A DNA stretch of 64,000 bases from Commensalibacter communis. GTDB lineage: Bacteria; Pseudomonadota; Alphaproteobacteria; Acetobacterales; Acetobacteraceae. The stretch lies in assembly GCF_947179015.1 (NCBI RefSeq), contig NZ_CAMXCM010000001.1:917387-981386 (forward strand). Reading direction: 5' to 3'. Shown piece after piece: positions 43,417 through 52,236 of the stretch. The translations under genes and the position numbers were made by a program. The stretch's first letter is position 1; the number at the start of each line of letters is the position of its first letter. Under the pieces are notes generated by a model. The model made no database searches. It was not told where the DNA came from and was given only the letters and a program-made list of their open reading frames with translations.

Positions 43417-44994
43417 ATGCATATTACTGGAAATCTTTTGATTGCTGGACAAGCTGTTCAAACTTCAAAAACATACAAAGCAATTAATCCTGTAACCAAT
43501 CAAGAATTAGATACTGAATTTTATTGTGCAGATCAGGAAAATATAGATCAAGCATGTAAAGCGGCTTTTGAAGCTTTCGATCATTATCGCTCTTTACCTT
43601 TGGAAAAACGCGCACAATTTTTGGATAATATTGCTGATAATATTGAAGCATTGGGGGATGTGTTAACCAATCAAACACGCCTTGAAACAGGCCTTCCAGA
43701 AGCTCGCGTCAAAGGCGAAACGGGTCGTACCGTCAATCAATTACGTTTATTTTCCAGTGTCGTCCGTCAAGGAGATTGGATGGATTTACGTTTTGATCCT
43801 GCTTTACCAGACCGTGCGCCATTGCCTCGTCCTGACTTACGTCAAATTCGGATTGCGGTTGGCCCCGTTGCTGTATTTGGTGCCAGCAATTTTCCTCTTG
43901 CCTTTTCAGTGGCCGGTGGTGATACTGCCTCTGCACTGGCTGCGGGTTGCCCTGTTGTGGTGAAAGCTCACCCCTCTCATCCAGGAACCAGCGAGTTAAT
44001 TGGTCAAGCTATTGCCAAAGCCGTTAAAGATTGTGGCTTGCCAAATGGAGTTTTCTCATTAATCGGTGGAACAAGTAACGATGTTGGCGAAGCATTAGTA
44101 AAAAACCCTTATATTTGTGCCGTTGGGTTCACAGGGTCAATGGGTGGTGGCACAGCATTAATGCGCTTTGCTGCTGAACGTTCAGTTCCTATTCCTGTTT
44201 TTGCCGAAATGGGAAGTATTAATCCAGTCTACTTGTTTGACCATGCATTACAAAATCGTGCTGAATCTATTGCCAAAGGATTTATTGGTTCTTTGAGCAT
44301 GAGTGCAGGACAACTTTGCACCAATCCAGGATTAATCATTGCTAAATCAGGTGCGGCGTTGGATAGTTTTTTAACCAATGTTCAAAAAGAGCTTGCTCAA
44401 ACCCCGACCTCTACAATGCTCAGCCCTTCTATTCATCAAGCGTTTTTAGAAGGCATACAACGATTAACAACGACCACAAATGTTAATTTGATTGGTCAAG
44501 GTCAAGACAATTCTTCACCTAATCAATGTCAAAGCATCGTTTGTCAAACGGACGCTCAAACCTTTATCAAAACACCTTTTTTATCAGAGGAGATATTCGG
44601 TGCTGCTGCTTTGATTGTGACGTATGACACGATCGACGAGCTTCATCAAATTACAGAGAATTTACAAGGTCAGCTCACAGTAACTTTACATATAGATCAA
44701 GAAGATATTCAAACAGCGCATGCTTTCTTACCCATTATGGAACGTAAAGCAGGTCGTATTTTAGTCAATGGATGGCCAACGGGTGTAGAAGTCTCTTCAA
44801 CAATGGTTCATGGTGGCCCCTTTCCAGCAACCAGCGACAGCCGTATGACCTCTGTTGGCACCGCTGCAATTGAACGTTTTCTGCGCCCTGTTTGTTACCA
44901 AAACTTCCCCTCCTCCTTATTACCTACGCCACTACAAGATTCTTCGATCTCTGAATTTAATCATCGTATCGATGGCAAATACGTCAAGAAATAA
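43417..44994 (+). CDS. 2,5-dioxovalerate (2-oxoglutarate semialdehyde) dehydrogenase
   Basis: A 525-residue aldehyde dehydrogenase of the group acting on 2-oxoglutarate semialdehyde, the last step to 2-oxoglutarate. PVAVFGASNFPLAFSVAGGD binds the cofactor, the general base lies in PVFAEMGSINPVYLF, and the nucleophile Cys in SMSAGQLCTNPGL. The opening MHITGNLLIAG and the unusually long C-terminal part match the sugar-acid/hydroxyproline subtype rather than GabD. AGGAG at 43402-43406 supports the start. It belongs to the plus-strand half of the hydroxyproline cluster, before the permease gene. Confidence 0.9.
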   Translation: MHITGNLLIAGQAVQTSKTYKAINPVTNQELDTEFYCADQENIDQACKAAFEAFDHYRSLPLEKRAQFLDNIADNIEALGDVLTNQTRLETGLPEARVKGETGRTVNQLRLFSSVVRQGDWMDLRFDPALPDRAPLPRPDLRQIRIAVGPVAVFGASNFPLAFSVAGGDTASALAAGCPVVVKAHPSHPGTSELIGQAIAKAVKDCGLPNGVFSLIGGTSNDVGEALVKNPYICAVGFTGSMGGGTALMRFAAERSVPIPVFAEMGSINPVYLFDHALQNRAESIAKGFIGSLSMSAGQLCTNPGLIIAKSGAALDSFLTNVQKELAQTPTSTMLSPSIHQAFLEGIQRLTTTTNVNLIGQGQDNSSPNQCQSIVCQTDAQTFIKTPFLSEEIFGAAALIVTYDTIDELHQITENLQGQLTVTLHIDQEDIQTAHAFLPIMERKAGRILVNGWPTGVEVSSTMVHGGPFPATSDSRMTSVGTAAIERFLRPVCYQNFPSSLLPTPLQDSSISEFNHRIDGKYVKK

Positions 44995-45061
44995 TCTCAA
45001 AAAGCCAAGGACATTACGGAAATATAGGAAAATCTATGATATAAGCTAAAGGAAATGCAAT

Positions 45062-46672
45062 ATGAATAAGCATTCTAAACATTTTAAAAAATCACTATCG
45101 CTACTTGACCTTATGATGATTGGGTTGGGATCTATTTTCGGCTCTGGATGGTTATTAGCCGCATCCCATGTCTCCACGATTGCTGGCCCAGCTGGTATCT
45201 TATCTTGGGTTATTGGAGGGTTTGCGGTTTTGCTACTTGGGTTTATTTTTTGTGAACTTGGTGCAGCCCTACCCCATGCTGGCGGTGTTGTAAGCTATCC
45301 TGCTTATTCGCATGGATCCGTTGTTGGATTTTTAACGGGATTAATTACGATCATTGCATATTCCAGCTTAATTTCAATCGAAGCGATTGCTGCGCGACAA
45401 TATGCGTCTGCATGGTTTCCATTTTTAAGTGCAAATAGTGCTGGCGATGCCACGTTGATTGGTTGGATTATTCAAGCTGTATTACTAGCAGGCATGTTTT
45501 ATTTAAATTTGGTCGGCGTAAAAACTTTTGCCAAAGTCAATAATATTCTCAGTGTATTTAAGTTCATCGTCCCAACTTTGATTATTGTTTGCTTGCTCTA
45601 TTTCTCTAGCTCTGCCAATTTTACCAGCGCTGGATTTGCACCTTTTGGCAGCAAAGGAATAGAAGAAGCGATTTCAACGGGTGGTGTTATTTTTGCTTAT
45701 CTTGGATTAACGCCCATCGTTGCAGCAGCTGCTGAAGTGAAAAACCCACAACGTAGCATCCCTTATGCTTTGGTAGGGTGTATCGTATTATCCACGATTA
45801 TTTATGTTTTGCTTCAAGCGTCTTTCATCGGCAGTATCCCAAGCAGTTATATCAATCATGGATGGGGATCAATCAGCAGCTCTTTCGTATTACCATTCCA
45901 CGATATTGCTTTGATCTTAGGGATTGGCTGGTTGGCTAAACTGGTGGTTGTTGACGCGATCATCTCACCAAGCGGCACTGGCAATATTTATATGAATACA
46001 ACCTCCAGAGTTATTTTTGCATGGGCAAAAGATGGGTCTTTTTTCAGTAAATTCGCTCATGTTGATGAAAAATCTGGGGTTCCAACACCAGCATTATGGT
46101 TAACATTTGCTTTATCTATATTTTGGACTTTGCCCTTTCCATCTTGGAAAGCACTGATTGGGGTTGTGTCTTCTGCATTAATGCTCAGCTATGCGCTTGC
46201 TCCCATTTCCGCTGCATCATTGCGTAAAACTTCTGCACAAATCGAACGTCCTTTTTACCTAAAAGGAATGGGTATTTTATCTCCGATTGCTTTTGTGATT
46301 GCATCATTAATTGTATATTGGTCAGGTTGGCAAACCGTTTCTTGGTTGTTGGGTTCTCAAATCCTATTGGGATGTGTTTATGTCATTTCTAAAATGATTG
46401 CAAAAGATCGAACAATCTATACGAATTTGAAATCAGGTGCTTGGTTGATGATCTATTACTCGGGGATGATAATGGTTTCTGCCATGGGAGATTTCGGTGG
46501 ATGGGAATTATTGTCTCATGCCGAAGGATTAAGCACGGTCACAATTATGGCATTAATTTCATACTTTATCGGGGTGAATACTGGCTTGAGCCCCGTCACT
46601 CATCAATTAGAGGATCATTCGTTAATCATAGATGAATACCCAGAAAAAGAGTTGGTTGAAGCACGAGTTTAA
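45062..46672 (+). CDS. APC-family amino acid permease, probable hydroxyproline/proline importer
   Basis: A 536-residue inner-membrane protein with about twelve to fourteen membrane segments. LMMIGLGSIFGSGWL is the unwound first-helix substrate site of APC transporters, and CELGAALPHAGGVVSYPAYS is the second typical motif. The closest recognisable type is the YcaM/glutamate-GABA-like subgroup, but its position between pathway enzyme genes and the GntR gene points to uptake of hydroxyproline or proline; this is inference. AAAGGAA lies 7 bases upstream of the ATG. A hairpin follows the stop codon. Confidence 0.85.
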   Translation: MNKHSKHFKKSLSLLDLMMIGLGSIFGSGWLLAASHVSTIAGPAGILSWVIGGFAVLLLGFIFCELGAALPHAGGVVSYPAYSHGSVVGFLTGLITIIAYSSLISIEAIAARQYASAWFPFLSANSAGDATLIGWIIQAVLLAGMFYLNLVGVKTFAKVNNILSVFKFIVPTLIIVCLLYFSSSANFTSAGFAPFGSKGIEEAISTGGVIFAYLGLTPIVAAAAEVKNPQRSIPYALVGCIVLSTIIYVLLQASFIGSIPSSYINHGWGSISSSFVLPFHDIALILGIGWLAKLVVVDAIISPSGTGNIYMNTTSRVIFAWAKDGSFFSKFAHVDEKSGVPTPALWLTFALSIFWTLPFPSWKALIGVVSSALMLSYALAPISAASLRKTSAQIERPFYLKGMGILSPIAFVIASLIVYWSGWQTVSWLLGSQILLGCVYVISKMIAKDRTIYTNLKSGAWLMIYYSGMIMVSAMGDFGGWELLSHAEGLSTVTIMALISYFIGVNTGLSPVTHQLEDHSLIIDEYPEKELVEARV

Positions 46673-46688
46673 ATTTATTTTATAATGA

Positions 46689-46724
46689 GTATAAAGTGAA
46701 GGTTTGTAAGGATTCACTTTATAC
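46689..46724 (+). terminator. Hairpin after permease gene
   Basis: A perfect 12-bp inverted repeat (GTATAAAGTGAA at 46689-46700, complement at 46713-46724) with a 12-base loop follows the permease stop. It lacks a T tract, so it may be a 3' stabilising structure, or a large operator, rather than an intrinsic terminator. Confidence 0.45.
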
Positions 46725-46741
46725 AATACATTCTCTATCTC

Positions 46742-46792
46742 ATTGTACAATTTGCTTTAAGAATGGATTTAATGTATATTGTATACAATATA
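46742..46792. promoter_or_regulatory. Palindromic operator candidates upstream of GntR gene
   Basis: A perfect 18-bp palindrome TATATTGTATACAATATA covers 46775-46792, and a 10-bp palindrome ATTGTACAAT covers 46742-46751. The core TTGTATACAA is typical of operators of FCD-type GntR regulators. The larger site ends 28 bases before the regulator start, which fits autoregulation. Confidence 0.72.
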
Positions 46793-46820
46793 TTATTTTA
46801 AATTGGATTTTATTGTTTAA

Positions 46821-47507
46821 ATGCAAGTCCCTCGCGCGGATATTTCATCACATAAACCAACCATAATCGTGCAATCTATTGCAGATCAAGTTTATAATTT
46901 TGTCAGAAGAAATATCCTTATTGGAGAATTCGCACCTCTATCCCCAATTCGTCAAGATATCATTGCCGCCCAATTAGGGGTCAGCAAAATTCCCCTACGC
47001 GAAGCTTTGGCAAAACTAGAACATGATGGGTTGGTACAATCTAGCCCTAATAAGGGTTTTTTTGTTCGTCCGATTAGTGCCGCTGAGGCAAGAGAAGTTT
47101 TCCTATTACGGTTGAAACTTGAACCTGATGCCACTGTTGAAGGTTCCCTGGCAGCGACCAAAGAAAACCAAGAAGATGCCAAGCAGGCTTTGCTGGAATT
47201 AGAAGCGGTGCAAAGCCAAGTGGGCAATCCAGAGCATGTTCGATATAATCGTAAATTCCATATTGCTTTGATGTCCCCCAGCATGGGACAAATCACCTAT
47301 CACATTATTAATCAGATCAGTATCTTGGCTGAACGATATGTAAGATTGCATATTGAACCCTATGGACGAGAAAAACACGCTATTCAGGCGCATCGAGCAT
47401 TATTTGAAGCATGGTTAGAAAAAGATACTAAATTAGTGAGAAAACTTGCCAAAGAACATTTGCAAAGCACTTTGCATGATTTGGAAGATGAGCTAAAGCA
47501 TCAATAA
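46821..47507 (+). CDS. GntR-family regulator with FCD domain
   Basis: A 228-residue repressor-type regulator. The winged helix-turn-helix (about 20-85) includes ADQVYNFVRRNILIGEF, RQDIIAAQLGVSKIPLREAL and LEHDGLVQSSPNKGFFVRPI. The C-terminal FCD all-helical domain (about 90-220) has the metal/ligand pattern with NRKFHIALM and RAHRALFEAW. Such proteins usually bind a pathway intermediate and de-repress catabolic genes. It lies directly after the permease gene and its own promoter holds a TTGTATACAA palindrome. No clear ribosome binding site precedes the ATG, so it may be weakly translated. Confidence 0.9.
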   Translation: MQVPRADISSHKPTIIVQSIADQVYNFVRRNILIGEFAPLSPIRQDIIAAQLGVSKIPLREALAKLEHDGLVQSSPNKGFFVRPISAAEAREVFLLRLKLEPDATVEGSLAATKENQEDAKQALLELEAVQSQVGNPEHVRYNRKFHIALMSPSMGQITYHIINQISILAERYVRLHIEPYGREKHAIQAHRALFEAWLEKDTKLVRKLAKEHLQSTLHDLEDELKHQ

Positions 47508-47597
47508 AAAATCAATTTAGTCTCGCATCCCTTTTCTTTTTTCTTTATGATGCTTATTTATATCTTACTAATACTATAATCTCAAACAGGAGCAACT

Positions 47598-48584
47598 ATG
47601 CCTGACGCAATGATAACCCTTTCTGATTCGTTAACAGAAGGACTGATGGATCGTAACAAAGAACTTTTAATTGTTACCCATAACGGTCGTTTCCATATTG
47701 ATGATGTATTCGCCTTTACGACCTTGGCCATCGCGTTAGACCTTGATAATCGCCCTTTTAAAGTCGAAAGAACTCGAGATACCGACATCATTGAAAAAGC
47801 CGATATTGTTTTTGATGTGGGTGGTATTTTCGATGGTAAACGCCGTTTTGATCATCATCAAATTGGCGCACCAGAACGAGATATTAAACAAACGCCGAAA
47901 GGGATCGAAGGCACCATCCCCTACAGCTCTGCTGGATTAATATGGCGTGCATTTGGATTGGATGTAATACAAAAGCTTGCTCCTGACCTTGATGATAAAT
48001 CACGCAAAATAGCGCATAACGTTATCGAAAAAGCGCTTGTTATTCCGATTGATGCCATCGATAATGGAAAAATGCACCCTGAAAATGGATTGAATTTCTC
48101 TTCTATTATTAATGTCTTTAACCCACCATGGGATACAGATGATTCATCAACTCAGTTAGAACGCTTTTTTGAAGCATCAAAAATTGTTCGCACAGTACTG
48201 ATCTATCAATTAAATATCGAGTTTGCTCGCCTCAGAGCGATTGGATGTACTGAAGAAGCCTATAAAGAAAGTCCCGATAAACGTATTTTAATGCTTCCTC
48301 GTTGGATGCCTCATATTTATCCAATTTTTGCGAACGCATGGGGAACTCAATTAGTCATCTATCCTGCTGAAAATGAATGGCGGATTGGAACAGTGCCTAT
48401 TCGTATGCATGGAAATGATCGCCGCAAACTATTTCCAGCCAGCTGGGGTGGACTTGAAGGTGAAGCATTAACCGCAGAAACAGGTATCCCCGGATCTAAA
48501 TTCGTTCACAAAGGCTTATTCATAGCAGTTGCAGAAACAAAAGAAGCAGCCATTGCAATGGCTGAGAAAACATTAGGCGGTTAA
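47598..48584 (+). CDS. MYG1/UPF0160-family putative phosphoesterase/exonuclease
   Basis: A 328-residue protein of the MYG1 family, related to DHH phosphoesterases. Motifs: VTHNGRFHIDDVFAF (THNGxFHxDD), DVGGIFDGKRRFDHHQ (DVGG...FDHHQ), and SAGLIWRAFG. The His/Asp sites suggest metal-dependent hydrolysis; the eukaryotic member is a 3'-5' RNA exonuclease, while the bacterial substrate is not established. The first 20 residues are less conserved. It follows the GntR gene by about 90 bases and ends at a strong terminator, so it could be read from the same promoter, though a pathway role is not obvious. Confidence 0.85.
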   Translation: MPDAMITLSDSLTEGLMDRNKELLIVTHNGRFHIDDVFAFTTLAIALDLDNRPFKVERTRDTDIIEKADIVFDVGGIFDGKRRFDHHQIGAPERDIKQTPKGIEGTIPYSSAGLIWRAFGLDVIQKLAPDLDDKSRKIAHNVIEKALVIPIDAIDNGKMHPENGLNFSSIINVFNPPWDTDDSSTQLERFFEASKIVRTVLIYQLNIEFARLRAIGCTEEAYKESPDKRILMLPRWMPHIYPIFANAWGTQLVIYPAENEWRIGTVPIRMHGNDRRKLFPASWGGLEGEALTAETGIPGSKFVHKGLFIAVAETKEAAIAMAEKTLGG

Positions 48585-48598
48585 GCCTTTAACACTTT

Positions 48599-48630
48599 AA
48601 AGGCTATTTAGATTTTTCTAAATAGCCTTT
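48599..48630. terminator. Bidirectional terminator
   Basis: A perfect 14-bp stem (48599-48612 and 48617-48630) with a TTTT loop and a T tract on the plus side ends the MYG1 unit; the A tract on the other side lets it also end gabD transcription. Confidence 0.88.
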
Positions 48631-48639
48631 TTCTTTGAC

Positions 48640-50088
48640 TTATTGATTAATGCTTACACACAAATATTTAATTTCAAGATAATCATCCATACCGTATTTA
48701 GAGCCTTCACGACCTAAACCAGAAGCTTTAACGCCACCAAAAGGTGCCATTTCATTTGAAATTAAGCCGGTGTTAATGCCAACCATTCCATACTCTAGTT
48801 CTTCTGAAACTTTGATAATTCGAGACATATCATTTGCATAAAGATATGAGGCTAAACCAAATTCAGTATCATTTGCTAAACGAACCACTTCTTCATCTGT
48901 TTCAAAACAGAATACAGGTGCTAAAGGTCCAAATGTTTCTTCTTTTGATACGGCTGCACTGGCTGGAACATTCGCAAGAATAGTAGGTTCAAAGAAATTA
49001 CCGCCCAAAGCTTTGCCACCAGCAGCAATTTTTGCACCTTTTGAAACAGCGTCTTCAATATGTTCTTGAACTTTTGCCACCGCTTTGGCATCAATCATTG
49101 GCCCGATTGTAACGCCTGCTTCGGTTCCGTTACCAATTTTTAATTTACCCACAGCAACTTTTAATTTTTCAACAAAGGCATCATAGACCCCTTTTTGAAC
49201 ATAGAGACGGTTTGCACAAACGCATGTTTGTCCAGCATTTCTATATTTAGAAATCATTGCACCTTCGACAGCAGCATCCAGATCAGCATCATCAAACACG
49301 ATAAAAGGTGCATTGCCACCCAATTCCATTGATGTTTTCTTTACCGTTGAAGCACAGTTTCTCATCAGTTCTGCACCAATTTCAGTAGATCCTGTGAAGG
49401 TCAATTTACGGACAATTGGATTTTCACAAAGCTCATCACCAATAGCTTTTGCGGCACCTGTGATGATATTAAGAACCCCTGCTGGGACGCCAGCTTCTTC
49501 AGCCAAAACAGCTAATGCAAAAGCAGAATATGGGGTTGCGGTTGCTGGTTTTAATACCATTGTACAACCCACCGCCAATGCAGCACCTGCTTTGCGGGTA
49601 ATCATCGCATTGGGGAAGTTCCACGGAGTAATTGCAGCAGTCACGCCAATAGGTTGTTTTAAAACGATCACTCGTTTATCACCCATATGACCAGGAATTA
49701 CATCACCATAAACACGTTTGGCTTCTTCAGCAAACCATTCAAGATAAGACGCACCGTAAGCAATCTCTCCTTTGGCTTCTGCCAAAGGCTTACCTTGTTC
49801 TAAGGTCAATAGCAAAGCAAGGTCTTCTTGGTTTTTCATCACCAGATCATACCAACGACGCAAAATGACAGAACGTTCTTTGGCTGTTTTTTTACGCCAT
49901 TGAATTTGCGCTTTTTCTGCTGCTTCGATTGCTCTACGAGTTTCATCTGTACCCATTTTAGGCACAGTACCAATCACATCATTTGTCGCAGGATTTGTTA
50001 CATTAATCGTTTGACCACTATCTGCATCTAGCCATTGTCCATTAATATAACATTGTTGACGAAATAAGGATGGGTTTTTTAAATTCAT
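48640..50088 (-). CDS. gabD: NAD(P)-dependent succinate-semialdehyde dehydrogenase type
   Basis: A 482-residue aldehyde dehydrogenase of the GabD group. ITPWNFPNAMITRKAGAAL binds cofactor, the general base lies in MELGGNAPFIVFDDAD, and the catalytic Cys in NAGQTCVCANRLYV, where the second Cys is the redox partner typical of GabD. FGPLAPVFCFETDEEVV and SGLGREGSKYGMDDYLE match succinate-semialdehyde dehydrogenases. It yields succinate for the TCA cycle. No GABA transaminase gene is in the window, so other semialdehydes such as glutarate semialdehyde cannot be excluded. It is a single-gene unit divergent from ilvE. Confidence 0.88.
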   Translation of the reverse strand: MNLKNPSLFRQQCYINGQWLDADSGQTINVTNPATNDVIGTVPKMGTDETRRAIEAAEKAQIQWRKKTAKERSVILRRWYDLVMKNQEDLALLLTLEQGKPLAEAKGEIAYGASYLEWFAEEAKRVYGDVIPGHMGDKRVIVLKQPIGVTAAITPWNFPNAMITRKAGAALAVGCTMVLKPATATPYSAFALAVLAEEAGVPAGVLNIITGAAKAIGDELCENPIVRKLTFTGSTEIGAELMRNCASTVKKTSMELGGNAPFIVFDDADLDAAVEGAMISKYRNAGQTCVCANRLYVQKGVYDAFVEKLKVAVGKLKIGNGTEAGVTIGPMIDAKAVAKVQEHIEDAVSKGAKIAAGGKALGGNFFEPTILANVPASAAVSKEETFGPLAPVFCFETDEEVVRLANDTEFGLASYLYANDMSRIIKVSEELEYGMVGINTGLISNEMAPFGGVKASGLGREGSKYGMDDYLEIKYLCVSINQ

Positions 50089-50429
50089 AATAATTTCTTT
50101 CGCGTTTTATCTAGTATTTATCGTGATTGATTAAAATTATCATTCAGATGATAAAATAGTATATCTATTTTCAATCATTGAATTATAATTTTTATATTTC
50201 TCACCTTAATAAATTAACCTATTCTAGTCGTTAATCCTATATATAATAAAATCACATTCAAGTGCGTTATATTTTTATAGATAAAATTGCTATTTTTTAT
50301 AAAATATGTTTGTTTAGTGACCATAGTAACAAATAAAATTTTTAAAAGCTATTGCATATAAAAGAATTTTGTTATTCTATATTTTGTAATAAAATTACAT
50401 AAACCAGTTAATTAAAGAAAGATAAGAAA
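50089..50429. promoter_or_regulatory. Divergent gabD/ilvE intergenic region with inverted repeat
   Basis: This 341-base stretch is very AT-rich and holds no gene I can support. An inverted repeat TTATCAT-tcag-ATGATAA at 50137-50154, about 50 bases upstream of gabD, is operator-like. It must contain promoters for both genes, but no strong consensus pair was found. Confidence 0.45.
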
Positions 50430-51527
50430 ATGAGCTCTGAAAAAAGCCTTTCTATTACAATTGAACAAAATCCATCTCCTGCATCAGAAGCACACAGACA
50501 ATCTATTTTACAAGATCCTGGTTTCGGAAAAGTTTTTACAGACCACATGCTGCTTATTCGTTATAGCGAAGAAAAAGGCTGGCATGATGCACATATCAAG
50601 CCCTATGGAAATATTAGCCTAGACCCCGCTGTTTGTGTTTTTCATTATGCACAAGAAATTTTCGAAGGGTTAAAAGCATATAAAGCAAAAGATGGACGTA
50701 TTTTATTGTTCCGTCCAGAAGCCAATGCACAACGCTTTATTAATTCAGCTAAACGTATGGCGATGGCCCCTTTACCAGAAGCGTATTTTTTACAAGCCAT
50801 TCATGAATTTGTTAAAATGGAACAAAATTGGATTCCAGACCAGTCTGTGGGTACTTTATATTTACGCCCCTTTATGATCGCCAGCACACCGTATCTTGGC
50901 GTAAAAGCTTCTCCTGATTATTTATTTATGTTAATTGCCTCCCCTGCAGGTTCTTATTTCTCCAAAGGTGCAAAACCTGTAACCGTATGGGTTTCAGAAT
51001 TTTATACACGTGCTGCATCTGGCGGAACAGGTGAAGCAAAATGCGGTGGGAACTATGCGGCAAGCTTACTTGCACAACAAGAAGCGACTAAGAATGGCTG
51101 CGATCAACTTGTTTTCTTAGATGCTGCCGAGCATAAATGGATCGAAGAAATGGGCGGAATGAACATTTTCTTTGTTATGGATGACGGTTCATTATTGACC
51201 CCTCCTTTAAGTGGCACGATTTTACCTGGTGTAACACGTAATTCCATTATCACCCTTGCAAAAGAAAAAGGTTTAACGGTTCGTGAAGATCGTTATTCTG
51301 CTGAACAATGGATCAAAGATATTCAAAGTGGCAAAATCCGTGAAGTATTTGCCTGTGGGACTGCAGCAGTTGTTACTCCAATTGGGTTCGTTAAAAACAA
51401 AGACGGTGAATACCAAATTCACGATGGAAATCCTGGCAAATTAACCCAAGAAATTCACAAAATGCTTGTTGATATTCAATATGGCAATGCACCAGATACA
51501 CATAACTGGGTTAAAGAAGTAAAATAA
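50430..51527 (+). CDS. ilvE: Branched-chain amino acid aminotransferase
   Basis: A 365-residue PLP fold-type IV transaminase of the BCAT2 type, making Leu, Ile and Val from their keto acids with glutamate as donor. QEIFEGLKAYK, RPFMIAST, and GEAKCGGNYAASLLAQQEA (with the PLP lysine in AKCGGNYA) are visible, as is PLSGTILPGVTRNSI near the phosphate site. Length matches the eukaryote-like long class rather than the 309-residue E. coli IlvE. It may share metabolic logic with leuA. A hairpin follows the stop. Confidence 0.94.
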   Translation: MSSEKSLSITIEQNPSPASEAHRQSILQDPGFGKVFTDHMLLIRYSEEKGWHDAHIKPYGNISLDPAVCVFHYAQEIFEGLKAYKAKDGRILLFRPEANAQRFINSAKRMAMAPLPEAYFLQAIHEFVKMEQNWIPDQSVGTLYLRPFMIASTPYLGVKASPDYLFMLIASPAGSYFSKGAKPVTVWVSEFYTRAASGGTGEAKCGGNYAASLLAQQEATKNGCDQLVFLDAAEHKWIEEMGGMNIFFVMDDGSLLTPPLSGTILPGVTRNSIITLAKEKGLTVREDRYSAEQWIKDIQSGKIREVFACGTAAVVTPIGFVKNKDGEYQIHDGNPGKLTQEIHKMLVDIQYGNAPDTHNWVKEVK

Positions 51528-51542
51528 AATTAATTATTTTAA

Positions 51543-51578
51543 CACCTTCTGTCTCTGATTATTTCAAATCAGAAGGTG
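51543..51578 (+). terminator. Possible terminator after ilvE
   Basis: CACCTTCTG at 51543-51551 pairs with CAGAAGGTG at 51570-51578, followed by GATTTTG. The 18-base loop and the short T tract make it a weak candidate. Confidence 0.45.
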
Positions 51579-51692
51579 GATTTTGAACTTACATTTCTAA
51601 CAAGATGCATTAATACACTATAAAAACTTGCATAATTATTTGGATAATATATTCTCGAAGTGTCAAATTTATTTATGGAGACACAAAATATT

Positions 51693-52142
51693 ATGAAAAT
51701 GATCACTAGAAAATTGATTCTATCATTAGGTATATGCGCTGGTTTGTTAACTGCTGGTATGTCTGCATCACACGTGCATGCCCAACCAGTTGGTGGAAAC
51801 ATGGCCAGTGCAATGGCTGCTTTTGATAAATTAACACCAGAACAACAAAAAGAACAGCTTGTACAATCTAAAAAAATGATCGAAGCTCGCATGGATCAAA
51901 TGATTAAACAAGCATCTACTCCTGAACAAAAACAACAACTTGAGGCTGCCAAAACCAAAGCTTTAGAACAAGTCGATGCAATGGCCAAAATGACCCCTGA
52001 AGAACGCAAAGCATTAGTTGCAAAAGCCCAAGAAAATGTTAACCAACAAATTAACAAACTAACACCCGAACAATTAAAACAATTAACACCTGAACAAAGA
52101 GCTGCTTTGGAAAAATATAAAGCAACGCAAGGTTCAAAATAA
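51693..52142 (+). CDS. Small exported helical protein, copy 1
   Basis: A 149-residue exported protein of no recognised family. The signal peptide covers about residues 1-31 (LILSLGICAGLLTAG to HVHAQ). The mature part is charged, Gln/Lys/Ala-rich and probably fully helical, with repeated LTPEQ caps: FDKLTPEQQKEQ, MAKMTPEERKAL, INKLTPEQLKQLTPEQR. The start at 51693 follows GGAG; earlier in-frame starts lack the signal-peptide pattern. It has a close paralogue directly downstream. The layout recalls small periplasmic helix-bundle proteins such as Spy-like chaperones, but no family signature was found. A terminator follows it. Confidence 0.68.
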   Translation: MKMITRKLILSLGICAGLLTAGMSASHVHAQPVGGNMASAMAAFDKLTPEQQKEQLVQSKKMIEARMDQMIKQASTPEQKQQLEAAKTKALEQVDAMAKMTPEERKALVAKAQENVNQQINKLTPEQLKQLTPEQRAALEKYKATQGSK

Positions 52143-52152
52143 TCTTTAACTT

Positions 52153-52182
52153 AAAAGGCTTTATTATTTATAAGGCCTTTTT
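52153..52182 (+). terminator. Terminator between the two helical protein genes
   Basis: AAAAGGC at 52153-52159 pairs with GCCTTTT near 52175-52181, with inner TTAT/ATAA pairing, and ends in a T tract, 11 bases after the first gene. The downstream paralogue therefore probably has its own promoter or depends on read-through. Confidence 0.72.
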
Positions 52183-52236
52183 CCACATAAACCATTATTA
52201 AATTCTGCCCTTAATCTTATTGGGGATACAACAATA

